From Clostridiaceae bacterium (GTDB lineage: Bacteria > Bacillota > Clostridia > Lachnospirales > Lachnospiraceae): a DNA stretch of 64,000 nucleotides. The notes beneath the pieces are model-generated. The model did no database searches, was not told the DNA's origin, and worked only from the letters and a program-made list of their open reading frames with translations. The DNA lies in the NCBI GenBank assembly GCA_910574345.1, contig CAJSZV010000025.1, positions 1-64,000 of the forward strand, in the 5' to 3' direction. Position numbers and translations under genes: made by a program. Shown here one piece after another: positions 36,608 through 47,043 of the stretch; the stretch's first letter is position 1; every line of letters starts with the position of its first letter.

Positions 36608-36702
36608 ATTATAACTCTCAAGGCCCCAGTTTACAATAATAAGTATTTACATTCTTATACAAATCCGATATACTAAACTCCATAACGGAAGGGGACGAGC
36701 GT

Positions 36703-36969
36703 ATGTTTCGCATGTGGGGAAAATTAATGAAAGATAACCGGCTGCTGAATGACACTACAATTTCTGTGGGAGATTACAGCTTAAGCCGGACGCAGATGGT
36801 TTTTCAGGCTCTGGATGAGATGTGCTGTTTTTTTGATTTGGGAAAGCCTATTTGGCTGGATGCCAACATACGGGATTTTCAGCTCCATGCCAAGACCCGC
36901 TTTAAGCAGGATAACTTTATTGAGCACATTGAATTTGACTTTCTGGAGATTCAGGTTATCGAAGAATAA
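36703..36969 (+). CDS. small hypothetical protein
   Basis: 88 aa, not recognised; cytoplasmic, no membrane segment. Contains MVFQALDEMCCFFDLGKPIWL and a hydrophobic-acidic C terminus. AAGGGG about eight bases before the ATG supports the start. It stands alone on the plus strand and ends at a strong terminator, both signs of a real gene. I recall similar short proteins in related Clostridia without known function. Confidence 0.65.
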   Translation: MFRMWGKLMKDNRLLNDTTISVGDYSLSRTQMVFQALDEMCCFFDLGKPIWLDANIRDFQLHAKTRFKQDNFIEHIEFDFLEIQVIEE

Positions 36970-36980
36970 AGCCTGCAGGC

Positions 36981-37030
36981 AAAAAAGCAGAACCAGCTCC
37001 GCCTTTCGGCGATCTGGCTCTGCTTTTTTC
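36981..37030. terminator. bidirectional terminator
   Basis: AAAAAAGCAGA-CCAG pairs with CTGG-TCTGCTTTTTT; T tracts on both sides serve the small plus-strand gene and the convergent 331-aa gene. Confidence 0.88.
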
Positions 37031-38026
37031 TTATCCCAAATACTGTTTTAGAATCTGACCCACCAATTCCAGCTCATCTGATGATAAGTCCTTTATCCAA
37101 TCGCTGTCCGCCCTGCTCCGTTCTCTGCTTGCAGCGATTTGTTCCAAACTGTTCTTTAGGTAGTCTATATCCCGTCTGCCGGTTTCCGGCTCCCTGGTCT
37201 CCGGTTCAGGCAGCACTCTTTTTGCCGTACGCCCGGTCCGTCTCGGAGCTCTTCCTATGGATTCCTCCTCCGGCTCCTTACGGATCTCCGGCCGATTCCG
37301 GTCCTTTGCCATTCGGTCCGGCTGTCTTTTCATATCCGGGCTTTCTTCCGGCTTTGCATATTCGGCCTGGCTCAGTTCTTCCAGATTCCTTCCTATAAAG
37401 TCCTGGTCATCCAGGTTATCTTCTCTTCTGTCCAGGGTTCGAATACTGCTTCGTGACAAGGGGGATGGTTTGGCAGGTTCGTGACGGGTATCCTCGGCAG
37501 TAGTGGCCGTCTCACGTACCAGGCGGTTAATCAGGGAATTCTCCATATAATCCTGAAGTGCATTCAAAAGCTGCATTCTTCTTTCGGAAAGGTTCGCCCA
37601 ATAATCAGCAGCCATGGTGAAGAGTCCGGCCAGGATGCCTACAGACCCATACAATACGATGTAATAGCTGTCACACCGATACCAGTAGGCGCCGAAGGAA
37701 GCGGCGCCTCCAAGAAGAAAACACATAATGGTCATCTGACCGCCGAAACTTCCCCAGCCGCTGAGAGTCATACCTAAAAAACGGTATATGCCAAGCTGCT
37801 TTTCCAGATAAACCCGGCTGTTGCGGATACCCTGATTCAGACGATATGTATTTTCCGTCTTTTGCTTCAGTTCCCGCAGATAGCGGTTCTTGGTCAGTGT
37901 CATATTGTCTGTTTCTTTTGTTAATCTTTTGTAAAGGTTTCGCGCTACCAATCTGCCCATTAATCCCAATACGCACACAGCTGCCAGCACATACAAAGCC
38001 TTTCCTGTTTCTAAAAATTCCAGCAT
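37031..38026 (-). CDS. membrane protein with long charged C-terminal tail, function unknown
   Basis: 331 aa. An N-terminal membrane helix (about 9-27), a Lys/Arg-rich coiled segment, and two helices (about 97-113 and 118-140) are followed by about 180 residues of low-complexity, Arg/Glu/Pro-rich cytoplasmic sequence. The last 40 residues (WIKDLSSDELELVGQILKQYLG) form a likely amphipathic helix. No domain recognised. GGGGAG precedes the ATG. Confidence 0.65.
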   Translation of the reverse strand: MLEFLETGKALYVLAAVCVLGLMGRLVARNLYKRLTKETDNMTLTKNRYLRELKQKTENTYRLNQGIRNSRVYLEKQLGIYRFLGMTLSGWGSFGGQMTIMCFLLGGAASFGAYWYRCDSYYIVLYGSVGILAGLFTMAADYWANLSERRMQLLNALQDYMENSLINRLVRETATTAEDTRHEPAKPSPLSRSSIRTLDRREDNLDDQDFIGRNLEELSQAEYAKPEESPDMKRQPDRMAKDRNRPEIRKEPEEESIGRAPRRTGRTAKRVLPEPETREPETGRRDIDYLKNSLEQIAASRERSRADSDWIKDLSSDELELVGQILKQYLG

Positions 38027-38153
38027 AATAAAAGCTCCCCTTTCTTCTCAATAAATTTTCGGACGGTCTTTATTATAACCACACAACATTTATTTGGGAA
38101 GTTCAGGAAGCCTAGAATCGTTCGTCAAATTCTCCTTCAAACCGCCTGTAAAC

Positions 38154-38849
38154 TTAAATTAATTTCTCAACCAGAGCCATCACCAGTTTTACGCTGTGTT
38201 CTATGGCCTTTGCCTCAAACACTTCATACTGCATCTCTGCACTGTCATCCGCCTTGTCTGAAATGGCCCGTATGATCAGAAAAGGAATATGGTTCAGATA
38301 AGCCGTCTGGGCAATTGCCGCGCCCTCCATCTCCGTACAATATCCCTGGAAAGTCTCTGTCAGCCAAGCTTTCTTGACTATGTCGGACACAAACTGATCT
38401 CCGCTGACCACACGTCCCACATGGACCCCGATCTCCGGTATTACCATGGCGCAGCATTCCTCTGCAACCTGGATCATATGAGCATCGCCTTCGAAGACAG
38501 AGTTGTCCATCTGAGGAATGACTCCTAAGGGATATCCGAATCCTGTTGCATCCATATCATGCTGAAGGGTATCCTTGGAGAGTACAATATCTCCTATATT
38601 AATCTCGTTTCTCAAAGAGCCGGCAATCCCGGTATTAATAATAGCAGTCACATGATAGCGGTCCACCAGTATCTGGCTGCAGATTGCAGCATTGACTTTA
38701 CCGATTCCGGAACGCACCACAACCACATCACGTCCTTTCAGTCTGCCTTGGCAGAACTCCATACCAGCCCTGTTCTCCACCGTTACCTCACTCATGGCTT
38801 CTTTCAGATTCTCCACTTCCTGACTCATGGCTCCGATTATTCCAAGCAT
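38154..38849 (-). CDS. mtnN: 5'-methylthioadenosine/S-adenosylhomocysteine nucleosidase
   Basis: 231 aa, family length. IGAMSQEVENL with catalytic Glu near 12, NTGIAGSL, GDQFVS, TEMEGAAIAQ (ribose-binding Glu) and IRAISDKAD with the catalytic Asp are intact. It cleaves MTA and SAH to adenine, recycling the SAM-methylation product and feeding autoinducer-2 synthesis if luxS is present elsewhere. It overlaps the preceding HAD gene by 13 bp. Confidence 0.94.
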   Translation of the reverse strand: MLGIIGAMSQEVENLKEAMSEVTVENRAGMEFCQGRLKGRDVVVVRSGIGKVNAAICSQILVDRYHVTAIINTGIAGSLRNEINIGDIVLSKDTLQHDMDATGFGYPLGVIPQMDNSVFEGDAHMIQVAEECCAMVIPEIGVHVGRVVSGDQFVSDIVKKAWLTETFQGYCTEMEGAAIAQTAYLNHIPFLIIRAISDKADDSAEMQYEVFEAKAIEHSVKLVMALVEKLI

Positions 38850-39709
38850 CTTTCATCCTCCTTCATCTCATCAATCAATCCTAATTGAACCATAACTTTA
38901 TAGATTCCATCCTCGTCCGGCTCACCAAAAAAACTATGAGCCAGTTTTTTCACCTTTTCCGGAGCACCTTCATAAACCACTCCTGTCTCAACCGTTTCCA
39001 ACATCTGATAGTCGTTCATACTGTCTCCAAAACCAATGGTATCCTTCATATCTCCATGAAGATACTTCATAATCCACCGGACTGCGTCCCCCTTCGTGCA
39101 CCCTTTCAGGATAATCTCCCCGTTTACAAAGGAGTCCTCCTCCTTAGAAAAAATAACGATATTAAAGTATTTTTTCAGGAATGGAACACATGCATTAAGT
39201 CCTTCCTTCTCTTCGGCTATATAGCACATCTTTGCCACTTTTGTCTTTGTCCGATCAAACTCACTGACAGGCCTCAGATGTTCTCCCCTGTTAATCTGCT
39301 CATGATACCGCATAAGCTCAGGGTTATCGCGAATTCGCTCCAGACTCCGCTCTGTAAAAAATTCTCTGGCGCCGGGGGTCTGATAAATCACATCTCTGGT
39401 CTCCAAGGTAAACAACAAACCGTTTTTTTCAAACAAATCCATGACCTGCCGTGTCAATGAGGGCTCCATGAAGTGTTCAAATACATACTCTCCATTGACT
39501 TTCACAAAGCTTCCGGCGCCGCTTATAATGCCGTCAACCTCCAGCTCCGCCGCATCTCCCACAATGGAGGCCGGCACCCTTCCCGTGCACAAAAACACTT
39601 TATGCCCTCTCTTCCTTGCCTCGCGGACTGCCCATCTGGTTTTCTCCGTTATTCTTCTTGATCTCCCGGCTAAAGTTCCGTCTATATCAAAAAACAAGTA
39701 TTTTCCCAT
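38837..39709 (-). CDS. HAD-superfamily (Cof-type) hydrolase
   Basis: 290 aa from the ATG at 39709 with GGGAG eight bases upstream. Motif I FDIDGTLAGRSRR, a threonine motif LCTGRVPAS, and GFGDSMNDYQMLE near the C terminus define a IIB HAD phosphatase. Paralogous in type to the gene at 8326-9204 but not closely similar. Substrate unknown. The overlap with mtnN implies co-translation. Confidence 0.88.
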   Translation of the reverse strand: MGKYLFFDIDGTLAGRSRRITEKTRWAVREARKRGHKVFLCTGRVPASIVGDAAELEVDGIISGAGSFVKVNGEYVFEHFMEPSLTRQVMDLFEKNGLLFTLETRDVIYQTPGAREFFTERSLERIRDNPELMRYHEQINRGEHLRPVSEFDRTKTKVAKMCYIAEEKEGLNACVPFLKKYFNIVIFSKEEDSFVNGEIILKGCTKGDAVRWIMKYLHGDMKDTIGFGDSMNDYQMLETVETGVVYEGAPEKVKKLAHSFFGEPDEDGIYKVMVQLGLIDEMKEDERCLE

Positions 39710-39813
39710 GCCCTTTTCTCCCAAGTCCCATATTATCATGTATTTTATTCCTGACAATTCCAAGCCGTATTCTAACATGGTTCCGGGCAGGCGTCAAGTA
39801 TGGTTGGAAACAG

Positions 39814-39845
39814 AAAAATGCTGCGAACAATCCCGCAGCATTTTT
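39814..39845. terminator. bidirectional terminator
   Basis: AAAAATGCTGCG pairs perfectly with CGCAGCATTTTT around an 8-nt loop; it ends the histidine phosphatase gene on the minus strand. Confidence 0.9.
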
Positions 39846-39870
39846 CCGTCAGAAAGTTCTCCTGTCTCCC

Positions 39871-40440
39871 TTATGGATTCGGGTTCACGATCTCTAACAG
39901 TTCAAACTCTCTGTCACTATACTTAAATTTTAGTATACAGCAGTTGCCGAGACGGCCTTTGGGAACCACATCGCTCTTATGTTCCCAATATCTCATAAAC
40001 TGCCGGCAGGCGCCGCCATGAGACACCGCAAGCACCACCTGATGATCATCACCCTCCATGATCTCAGTCAATGTCCGGTTCATGCGCTCCCGCACTTCCA
40101 TTTCACCTTCACCGCCGTAGGCCTTAAAGAAATCTTTATATGGAAGTTTTGGATTCAAATCCTCGCTCTCCCCTTCGAAGACGCCAAAATTCCATTCCTT
40201 CAAGCCCTTTGTCCGCTTGTAATACATATCCGTAACCAGTTCCAGCGTATCACAGGCCCGCTCTGATGCAGAAGAATAGGCATGGTCAAAGGTAATCTGA
40301 TTCTCACGAAAATATTCGGCTGCTTTCTTCGCCTGCTCAATACCCAGCTCGGTCAACGGCGCATCACACACCCCCTGTATCTTGCGCCTCACATTGAACA
40401 GAGTCTGTCCATGCCGCATCAGATATAATATCTTGTCCAT
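39871..40440 (-). CDS. histidine phosphatase family protein (phosphoglycerate mutase-like)
   Basis: 189 aa. Catalytic LMRHGQTLFN at the N terminus (phospho-His), the GxNE-like DAPLTELG segment, and the second histidine in AVSHGGACRQF. This is branch 1 of the superfamily, which covers phosphoglycerate mutases, alpha-ribazole phosphatases and broad phosphatases; the sequence alone does not choose. AAAGGAG nine bases before ATG. Confidence 0.85.
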   Translation of the reverse strand: MDKILYLMRHGQTLFNVRRKIQGVCDAPLTELGIEQAKKAAEYFRENQITFDHAYSSASERACDTLELVTDMYYKRTKGLKEWNFGVFEGESEDLNPKLPYKDFFKAYGGEGEMEVRERMNRTLTEIMEGDDHQVVLAVSHGGACRQFMRYWEHKSDVVPKGRLGNCCILKFKYSDREFELLEIVNPNP

Positions 40441-40626
40441 ATTCCCACTCCTTTTATATTGTCTCCCCTCAAACTGTCGTCTTTCGTGTCTTACTCTGTG
40501 TCCTCTCCGGCGTCCCTATACGCCTGCATTCAAAACTGGCAATCCGGTCCTTTTGTCAAAACAATATCACTCTCTCCCCAAAGCTGATATTCTGCAAAAT
40601 CTCCGTACAAATTTCCCCCGATACAA

Positions 40627-40671
40627 AGACCAGGAACGGTTATTTTTTTATCCGCCCTGGTCTTGTTTCAT
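40627..40671 (-). terminator. probable terminator after the PTS EIIB gene
   Basis: On the minus strand AAGACCAGGGCGG pairs with CCG(TT)CCTGGTCTT around an A-rich loop. The T tract is short (CTTTGT), so efficiency is uncertain. Confidence 0.5.
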
Positions 40672-40696
40672 GCTTATTACTTTCTTTTGAAACGTA

Positions 40697-40996
40697 TTAG
40701 TCGCCTAAAGCTTTCTTAACCTGAGCGATTACTTTTTTGCCGTTCATTGTGCCGTAAGCCTGCATATCAATATCCTGAACGATCATACCAGGAACCTCAC
40801 CCTGAACTTTGCCTTTAGCAAAACGAACCTGGGGTCCTAACAGGATAATGTCGGCATCCGCATGATCCTTTGCAGTCGCAACGGGGAATGCCGCGATATC
40901 GCACTCATAACCCTCATCTGCTGCTGCTGCCTTCATCTTGTTAACAAGAAGGCTGGTGGACATACCTGCTGCACATAACAATACAATCTTTCTCAT
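40697..40996 (-). CDS. PTS lactose/cellobiose-type EIIB component
   Basis: 99 aa, standard size. The phosphocysteine is Cys8 in KIVLLCAAGMSTSLLV. It passes phosphate from EIIA to the incoming beta-glucoside at EIIC. The only separate EIIB in the locus, it must serve both EIIC paralogues. AAAGGAG precedes the ATG. Order of reading: EIIC1, small membrane protein, EIIA, EIIB. Confidence 0.93.
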   Translation of the reverse strand: MRKIVLLCAAGMSTSLLVNKMKAAAADEGYECDIAAFPVATAKDHADADIILLGPQVRFAKGKVQGEVPGMIVQDIDMQAYGTMNGKKVIAQVKKALGD

Positions 40997-41026
40997 GATA
41001 GAAGTTCTCCTTTCAACTTTGAATAT

Positions 41027-41326
41027 TTATTTAGTCTTCAGCATCTCAACCATTTCTTTCACAAGGTCAATTACAACCATTGCACACATCAGATGATCCT
41101 GAGAATGTACAACCAGAAGGCTAATATCAATTCCCTTACCATTTAATTCATTCTGAATCAATTCAGTCTGAACTTCATGGGCACCCAGCAGAACTTCATC
41201 AGCTTCTTTTAATTTTGCTTCAGCGTCCTCGAATTTTCCGTCTCTTGCATCACGGAAAGCCTCAAGTGCAAGACTTCTTGCATTCCCACTGTTGACAACT
41301 AAATTCATAATTGCCATCTCGTCCAT
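41027..41326 (-). CDS. PTS lactose/cellobiose-type EIIA component
   Basis: 99 aa trimeric helical EIIA. Phospho-histidine His74 is in LLVVHSQDHLM; NLVVNSGNARSLALEAF is the family N-terminal signature. It receives phosphate from HPr. AAGGAGGGG precedes the ATG. 24 bp after the small membrane protein gene. Confidence 0.93.
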   Translation of the reverse strand: MDEMAIMNLVVNSGNARSLALEAFRDARDGKFEDAEAKLKEADEVLLGAHEVQTELIQNELNGKGIDISLLVVHSQDHLMCAMVVIDLVKEMVEMLKTK

Positions 41327-41350
41327 TGGTAACCCCTCCTTTATAAAATA

Positions 41351-41656
41351 TTATGAAAACAGAACAAGTTTCAAAAAATACACGATATAGCAGATAATCA
41401 TGAAGGTCCATGTCCACTTTTCCGACCGGCGGAAAGTGGATTCCTTTGACCATATCCGATACAGCCCATAGGGCGGAAGGAATATGACCCACACGTAGGT
41501 AATCAGCCTCCACTTAGTAAAGACCTCCATCATACTGTAATCGCGAGGCGCTGCATTCAGTTCATCAATAAGTTTCTGATTGCGCTCACTGAATTCACGC
41601 TTCGGTTTCCAGTTATACCACTTCTTTTTTTTAGCTTTCGTGGATTTTGAACTCAT
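41351..41656 (-). CDS. PTS-associated small membrane protein, copy 1 (unknown family)
   Basis: 101 aa from the ATG at 41656 (GGAGG seven bases upstream). Lys-rich cytoplasmic N terminus, then two hydrophobic segments (about 51-68, containing LPPYGLYR, and 82-100) joined by the charged motif WSKESTF. It aligns without gaps to the protein at 45124-45429, with 57 of 101 residues identical by hand count; the strictly shared core is FTKWR, LPPYGLYR, WSKESTF and LKL.LFS. Not a known PTS domain. It sits between EIIC1 and EIIA, so it is expressed with the transporter; a role in EIIC stability, assembly or regulation is inference. Confidence 0.85.
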   Translation of the reverse strand: MSSKSTKAKKKKWYNWKPKREFSERNQKLIDELNAAPRDYSMMEVFTKWRLITYVWVIFLPPYGLYRIWSKESTFRRSEKWTWTFMIICYIVYFLKLVLFS

Positions 41657-41763
41657 TCCATGTCCTCCAATAACTAGCAATAACTCCTCATCTGTCCTCA
41701 GTCCTTTTATCCCCCCGAACCGAAAACTCCCCCCTTATGAACAGCCCGAACTCAGACTCTTAC

Positions 41764-41901
41764 GGGAAACCCGAACTCCGCTCTGCTTCGTCCGGGCGGC
41801 ATAACTTCGCGCGAGGCCGCGCGAAGACCCTTTTGGGAAACCCGAACTCCGCTCTGCTTCGTCCGGGTGGCATAACTTCGCGCGAGGCCGCGCGAAGTTA
41901 T
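41764..41901. repeat. two 63-bp GC-rich tandem units (71-bp period) with strong hairpins
   Basis: Units 41764-41826 and 41835-41897 differ at one base. Each ends in CTTCGCGCG-AGGC-CGCGCGAAG, a 9-bp stem with a 4-nt loop; the second copy extends to 13 bp (41872-41901). They lie in the 246-bp gap between EIIC1 and the small membrane protein, three bases after the EIIC1 stop. Likely mRNA stabilising or attenuating hairpins, or REP-like elements. Confidence 0.8.
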
Positions 41902-41902
41902 T

Positions 41903-43213
41903 TTATTCTTCTTCCTCTACTGTCTGATGGTTGGTCATAATAACGAATGGAGCATAGACAACAGCTGCCAGCGGAATAACCAGAAGCTGTGTGATCGCTG
42001 CACCGATGTTGCCGCCGGAAGCAAGGAATGCCATAAGTCCTGGCGGTGTGGTCCATGGTGCGTTTACAACCATTTTACCACAGAATCCAATGCTTGTCAT
42101 GAAATATCCGAAAATATTGGAAACTGCCGGAGCAATCATGAACGGAATCGCAAGCAGCGGGTTCATAACGATAGGAAGACCAAAGGTCAACGGCTCGTTG
42201 ATGTTGAAAATTCCGCAGGGAACAGCCAGCTTGGCAATCGCCCTGTAATCCTCTCTCTTGGAGAACAGGAAGATGGCGATCAAAAGGCCGCCGGTAATAC
42301 CGGCGCCGGTGATGGTGCCGAAACAGCTCATGAATGGTGTGTTGATAATATTGGGAATCTCAGTACCTGCAGCATAGGCAGCCTCGTTCTCAGCAAATGC
42401 AGCCAAAAGAATGGGATCATAAATAGCCTTTAAGGTCTGGGTTCCGTGAATACCGAAGATCCACAATACGTCGGTCATGAAAACCAGAATTACGTATCCG
42501 ATCCAGCTTGTCATAATACCTGTAAGTGGTGTCTGGATGAACTTAATGATTGCCTCCGGAACTGTCATCTTGGTAACAGCTGTGAACAGAAGGCCGAAAC
42601 CGCTTACTGCAAATACAGTTAAGCAAGCCGGGAACAATACGCTGAAAGACTTAGCCACATTAGACGGTACGCTTTCAGGCATATGAATATCCAATTTACC
42701 GCTTGCAACCAGCCTGCAGTAAACCTCAGCGGAAACCAAAGCTGCGATCATAGCTACAAACAGACCTCTTGCACTGGTTACTTCGTTTGTCAGAACGTTA
42801 GTGATTGTCAAAACTTCACCGGACTGAGCCGTTGCAGTCGTGGTGGTCTTAACCAAAGCTATGTAGCAGGCCAGAGATGTGATCGGCAGAGACCAGTCAT
42901 TCTGTCCCATAGCTGCGCCCAATTCCATAGCAATCAAGATACAGGCTCCGATTGCCAGCATGTTCATAGTACCCCAGTTAGCAGCATCAAACATAGGCTT
43001 TAAATTGCCCAGCCAGGCCATCCCCGGAATATTGGCAACACTAACATAGCCCGGTGTTGTATTACATACGATATTAGAAAACAATGTACAGAAAGAACCC
43101 ACAATAATGATAGGCATCAATGTGGTGAAGCCGTTCTTAATCGCACTTACATGCCTCTGTGACTGAAGCTTGGTTGCGAAAACAAGAAAGCCATTCATCA
43201 TTTTCTCTTTCAT
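41903..43213 (-). CDS. PTS lactose/cellobiose-type EIIC permease, paralogue 1
   Basis: 436 aa from the ATG at 43213 with AGGAGGG seven bases upstream. About ten membrane helices; GFTTLMPIIIVGSFCTL near the N terminus and the substrate signature FNINEPLTFGLPIVMNP near 330 (with the conserved Asn-Glu-Pro). It imports and phosphorylates a beta-glucoside such as cellobiose with the EIIA/EIIB encoded downstream. A close paralogue is encoded at 45469-46740. Its leader carries an operator-promoter and a conserved inverted repeat. Confidence 0.93.
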   Translation of the reverse strand: MKEKMMNGFLVFATKLQSQRHVSAIKNGFTTLMPIIIVGSFCTLFSNIVCNTTPGYVSVANIPGMAWLGNLKPMFDAANWGTMNMLAIGACILIAMELGAAMGQNDWSLPITSLACYIALVKTTTTATAQSGEVLTITNVLTNEVTSARGLFVAMIAALVSAEVYCRLVASGKLDIHMPESVPSNVAKSFSVLFPACLTVFAVSGFGLLFTAVTKMTVPEAIIKFIQTPLTGIMTSWIGYVILVFMTDVLWIFGIHGTQTLKAIYDPILLAAFAENEAAYAAGTEIPNIINTPFMSCFGTITGAGITGGLLIAIFLFSKREDYRAIAKLAVPCGIFNINEPLTFGLPIVMNPLLAIPFMIAPAVSNIFGYFMTSIGFCGKMVVNAPWTTPPGLMAFLASGGNIGAAITQLLVIPLAAVVYAPFVIMTNHQTVEEEE

Positions 43214-43240
43214 GTTGAACCCTCCTAGACTTTTCATCAT

Positions 43241-45031
<1,791 letters not shown>

Positions 45032-45057
45032 AACATTTTCGTCACCGCCTGATTACA

Positions 45058-45098
45058 AAAGGCCGGAGCAGATTATTTCTTATCTGCCCCGGCCTTTA
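45058..45098. terminator. bidirectional terminator
   Basis: AAAGGCCGG-AGCAGAT pairs with ATCTGC-CCCGGCCTTT; it separates bglA from the convergent small-protein gene. Confidence 0.85.
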
Positions 45099-45123
45099 TC
45101 CGGTTCTTATTTACCTGTGCCGC

Positions 45124-45429
45124 TTATGAAAACAGAATGAGTTTTAAAAGCTGCAGCACATAGACAATAACGATAAAAGTCCAAACCACTTTTTCCGGAA
45201 GTACAAACGTAGACTCTTTTGACCACATCCGATATAATCCATAGGGCGGAAGAAGGATGAGACTCACATAAGAAATCATACGCCACTTCGTAAAGCGTTC
45301 CAGCATACTCCCTGTTCTCGGCATGGCCGCCAGTTGGTCGGACATCTGCCGGTTGCGCTCCCGAAGCTCTGCCTTCGCAACCTCTTTTTCTTCCCTGGAC
45401 TTTTTCTTTTTGTTAATCTTGGAACTCAT
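45124..45429 (-). CDS. PTS-associated small membrane protein, copy 2
   Basis: 101 aa, the same length as copy 1 (41351-41656) and alignable without gaps. The N-terminal 40 residues are highly charged (Lys/Glu/Arg) and diverged; residues 41-101 are strongly conserved, including FTKWRMISY, LLPPYGLYRMWSKESTF and LLKLILFS. Two hydrophobic segments. It follows EIIC2 by 39 bp on the same strand with GGAGG before the ATG, and is the last gene before a terminator. No EIIA or EIIB accompanies this module, so the association is with EIIC itself. Confidence 0.85.
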   Translation of the reverse strand: MSSKINKKKKSREEKEVAKAELRERNRQMSDQLAAMPRTGSMLERFTKWRMISYVSLILLPPYGLYRMWSKESTFVLPEKVVWTFIVIVYVLQLLKLILFS

Positions 45430-45468
45430 TCCGTCTCCTCCAGAACTATGGTATCCCGTTCAGTCAAA

Positions 45469-46740
45469 TCATGACTCGTCCGCCGTCATCTCCTGCTTAT
45501 TCAGCATAAGAACAAATGGCGTGTAGATTACGGCAGCCACAAGAATAACGATGATCTGTGACAGTCCCGCGGTGATGCTTCCGCCGCCGGCCAGGAAGCC
45601 GCACAGGAACGGAGGTGTGGTCCATGGCGCATTCACAACCAGTCTTGGACAGAATCCGATCACTGTCAGGACATAACCGATACCTACCGATGCCAGCGGC
45701 GCCAGCATGAACGGGATCATCAGCATCGGGTTCATAACAATAGGAAGACCGAAAATCAATGGTTCGTTAATATTAAAAATTCCGCAGGGGAGAGCCAGCT
45801 TGGCAATGGCTCTGAAATCGTCCCTCTTGGAGAACAGGAAAATCGCGATCAGCAGCCCGCCTGTGATACCGCTTCCCGTAAGTGAGAAGAAGGTACTCCA
45901 GAACGGTGAACAAACAATATTGGGAGCAGCTAATCCAGCCGCATAGGCAGCCTCATTCTCAGCATAGGCAGCCAGGAAAATAGGCTCATAGATACCGTTC
46001 AGCGTGTTGGGACCATGAATACCAAATACCCACAAGAGAGAACACATAAATGCGATTACAAGGATACCCAGAGGATGGGTCATAATTCCGCTCAGCGGAG
46101 TCTGAATAAATATAATAATCGCCTGCGGAACAGACATACCTGTTATCGCCTTAAAGGCAAAACCAAATGTGGATACAGCGAATATCGTAATGGCAGCGGG
46201 AAGCAAAATACTGAAAGACTTCGCCACATTGGACGGAACGCTTTCCGGCATACGAATATTCAGCTTGTTGCTGGCAACAAGCTTACAGTATATCTCCGTT
46301 GCAACCAGGGCAACCATAAGCGCCACGAACAGGCCGGCTGCAGCCGTAATATCAGTACCAAGACCATTGCTTGTGTCAACAACAGAAATATAGCAGGCCA
46401 AAGCCGTTACCGGAATAGCCCAGTCATTCTGTCCTAAGGACACGCCTAATTCCATAGCTACCAAAACACAGATACAGATAGCCATCATGTTCATGGTACC
46501 GTAATTCGCAGCATCAAAAATGGGCTTTAAAGAACCCAGCCAGGCCATACCGGGAAGATTGGCAAGGCTGACATATCCTTCAGTAGTATTACACACAACG
46601 TTGGAAATCAATGTACAGACAGAACCCACAATGATAATCGGCATCAAGTTGGTAAATCCATTCTTGATTGCGTTGATGTGTCTCTGACCCTGGATCTTAG
46701 TTGCAAACATAAGAAATCCATTCATCAGTTTGTCTTTCAT
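45469..46740 (-). CDS. PTS lactose/cellobiose-type EIIC permease, paralogue 2
   Basis: 423 aa; GGAGGG seven bases before the ATG. Closely similar to EIIC1 along its length (for example GFTNLMPIIIVGSVCTL and FNINEPLIFGLPIVMNP). About ten membrane helices. It has no own EIIA/EIIB and must use those at 40.7-41.3 kb or elsewhere. Together with bglA and EIIC1 it is framed by shared control elements, which suggests gene duplication giving two substrate specificities under one regulator. Confidence 0.92.
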   Translation of the reverse strand: MKDKLMNGFLMFATKIQGQRHINAIKNGFTNLMPIIIVGSVCTLISNVVCNTTEGYVSLANLPGMAWLGSLKPIFDAANYGTMNMMAICICVLVAMELGVSLGQNDWAIPVTALACYISVVDTSNGLGTDITAAAGLFVALMVALVATEIYCKLVASNKLNIRMPESVPSNVAKSFSILLPAAITIFAVSTFGFAFKAITGMSVPQAIIIFIQTPLSGIMTHPLGILVIAFMCSLLWVFGIHGPNTLNGIYEPIFLAAYAENEAAYAAGLAAPNIVCSPFWSTFFSLTGSGITGGLLIAIFLFSKRDDFRAIAKLALPCGIFNINEPLIFGLPIVMNPMLMIPFMLAPLASVGIGYVLTVIGFCPRLVVNAPWTTPPFLCGFLAGGGSITAGLSQIIVILVAAVIYTPFVLMLNKQEMTADES

Positions 46741-46765
46741 AGTGAACCCTCCTCAATTTTCATTT

Positions 46766-46803
46766 CCTAATATACGCGCGCTTATTAGGTCGGTCATACC
46801 GAC
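46766..46803 (-). promoter_or_regulatory. EIIC2 leader inverted repeats
   Basis: On the minus strand GTCGGT-ATG-ACCGAC (46789-46803) then CCTAATA-AGCGCGCGTA-TATTAGG (46766-46789). Same order and same AAGCGCGCG centre as before EIIC1, with changed but still pairing arms. Confidence 0.6.
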
Positions 46804-46811
46804 TGATGTTC

Positions 46812-46839
46812 ATTATAGCATATTAATTATCAAAATTCC
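46812..46839 (-). promoter_or_regulatory. EIIC2 promoter with degenerate operator
   Basis: On the minus strand ATGGAATT (46834-46841), 16 bp after GGAATT, then consensus TATAAT (46812-46817). Only the ATGGARTT end of the operator is kept; the upstream TCCACTTTC part is not recognisable. Confidence 0.6.
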
Positions 46840-46980
46840 ATGTATTTTTTATGCTTAATGTATGTTTTTTATCTAATTCTTTTTCTTATCCATAATATAT
46901 TCAGCTTTTTTTAATAATGTCATAATTTTAGAAATATGCACATATAAAGGCCGGGGTCCCTTACAAACCGACAGAACTCA

Positions 46981-47039
46981 TGTCCACTTTCATTATAGAA
47001 AAATTGGTAATGGAGTTTTACCCTATTTTCCTGTAAAAT
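46981..47039 (+). promoter_or_regulatory. third operator-promoter, facing the 3' end of the regulator gene
   Basis: TGTCCACTTTCATTATAG... ending ATGGAGTT (46981-47017), 16 bp, TAAAAT (47034-47039) with TG before it. The arrangement is the same as at bglA, but transcription would start near 47046 and run antisense into the PRD regulator gene, whose stop codon is at 47044. Confidence 0.65.
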
Positions 47040-47043
47040 AATA

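Noticed and set aside
41737-41940. Short plus-strand frame across the 71-bp tandem repeat
   Set aside because: Repeat-derived and without a ribosome site.
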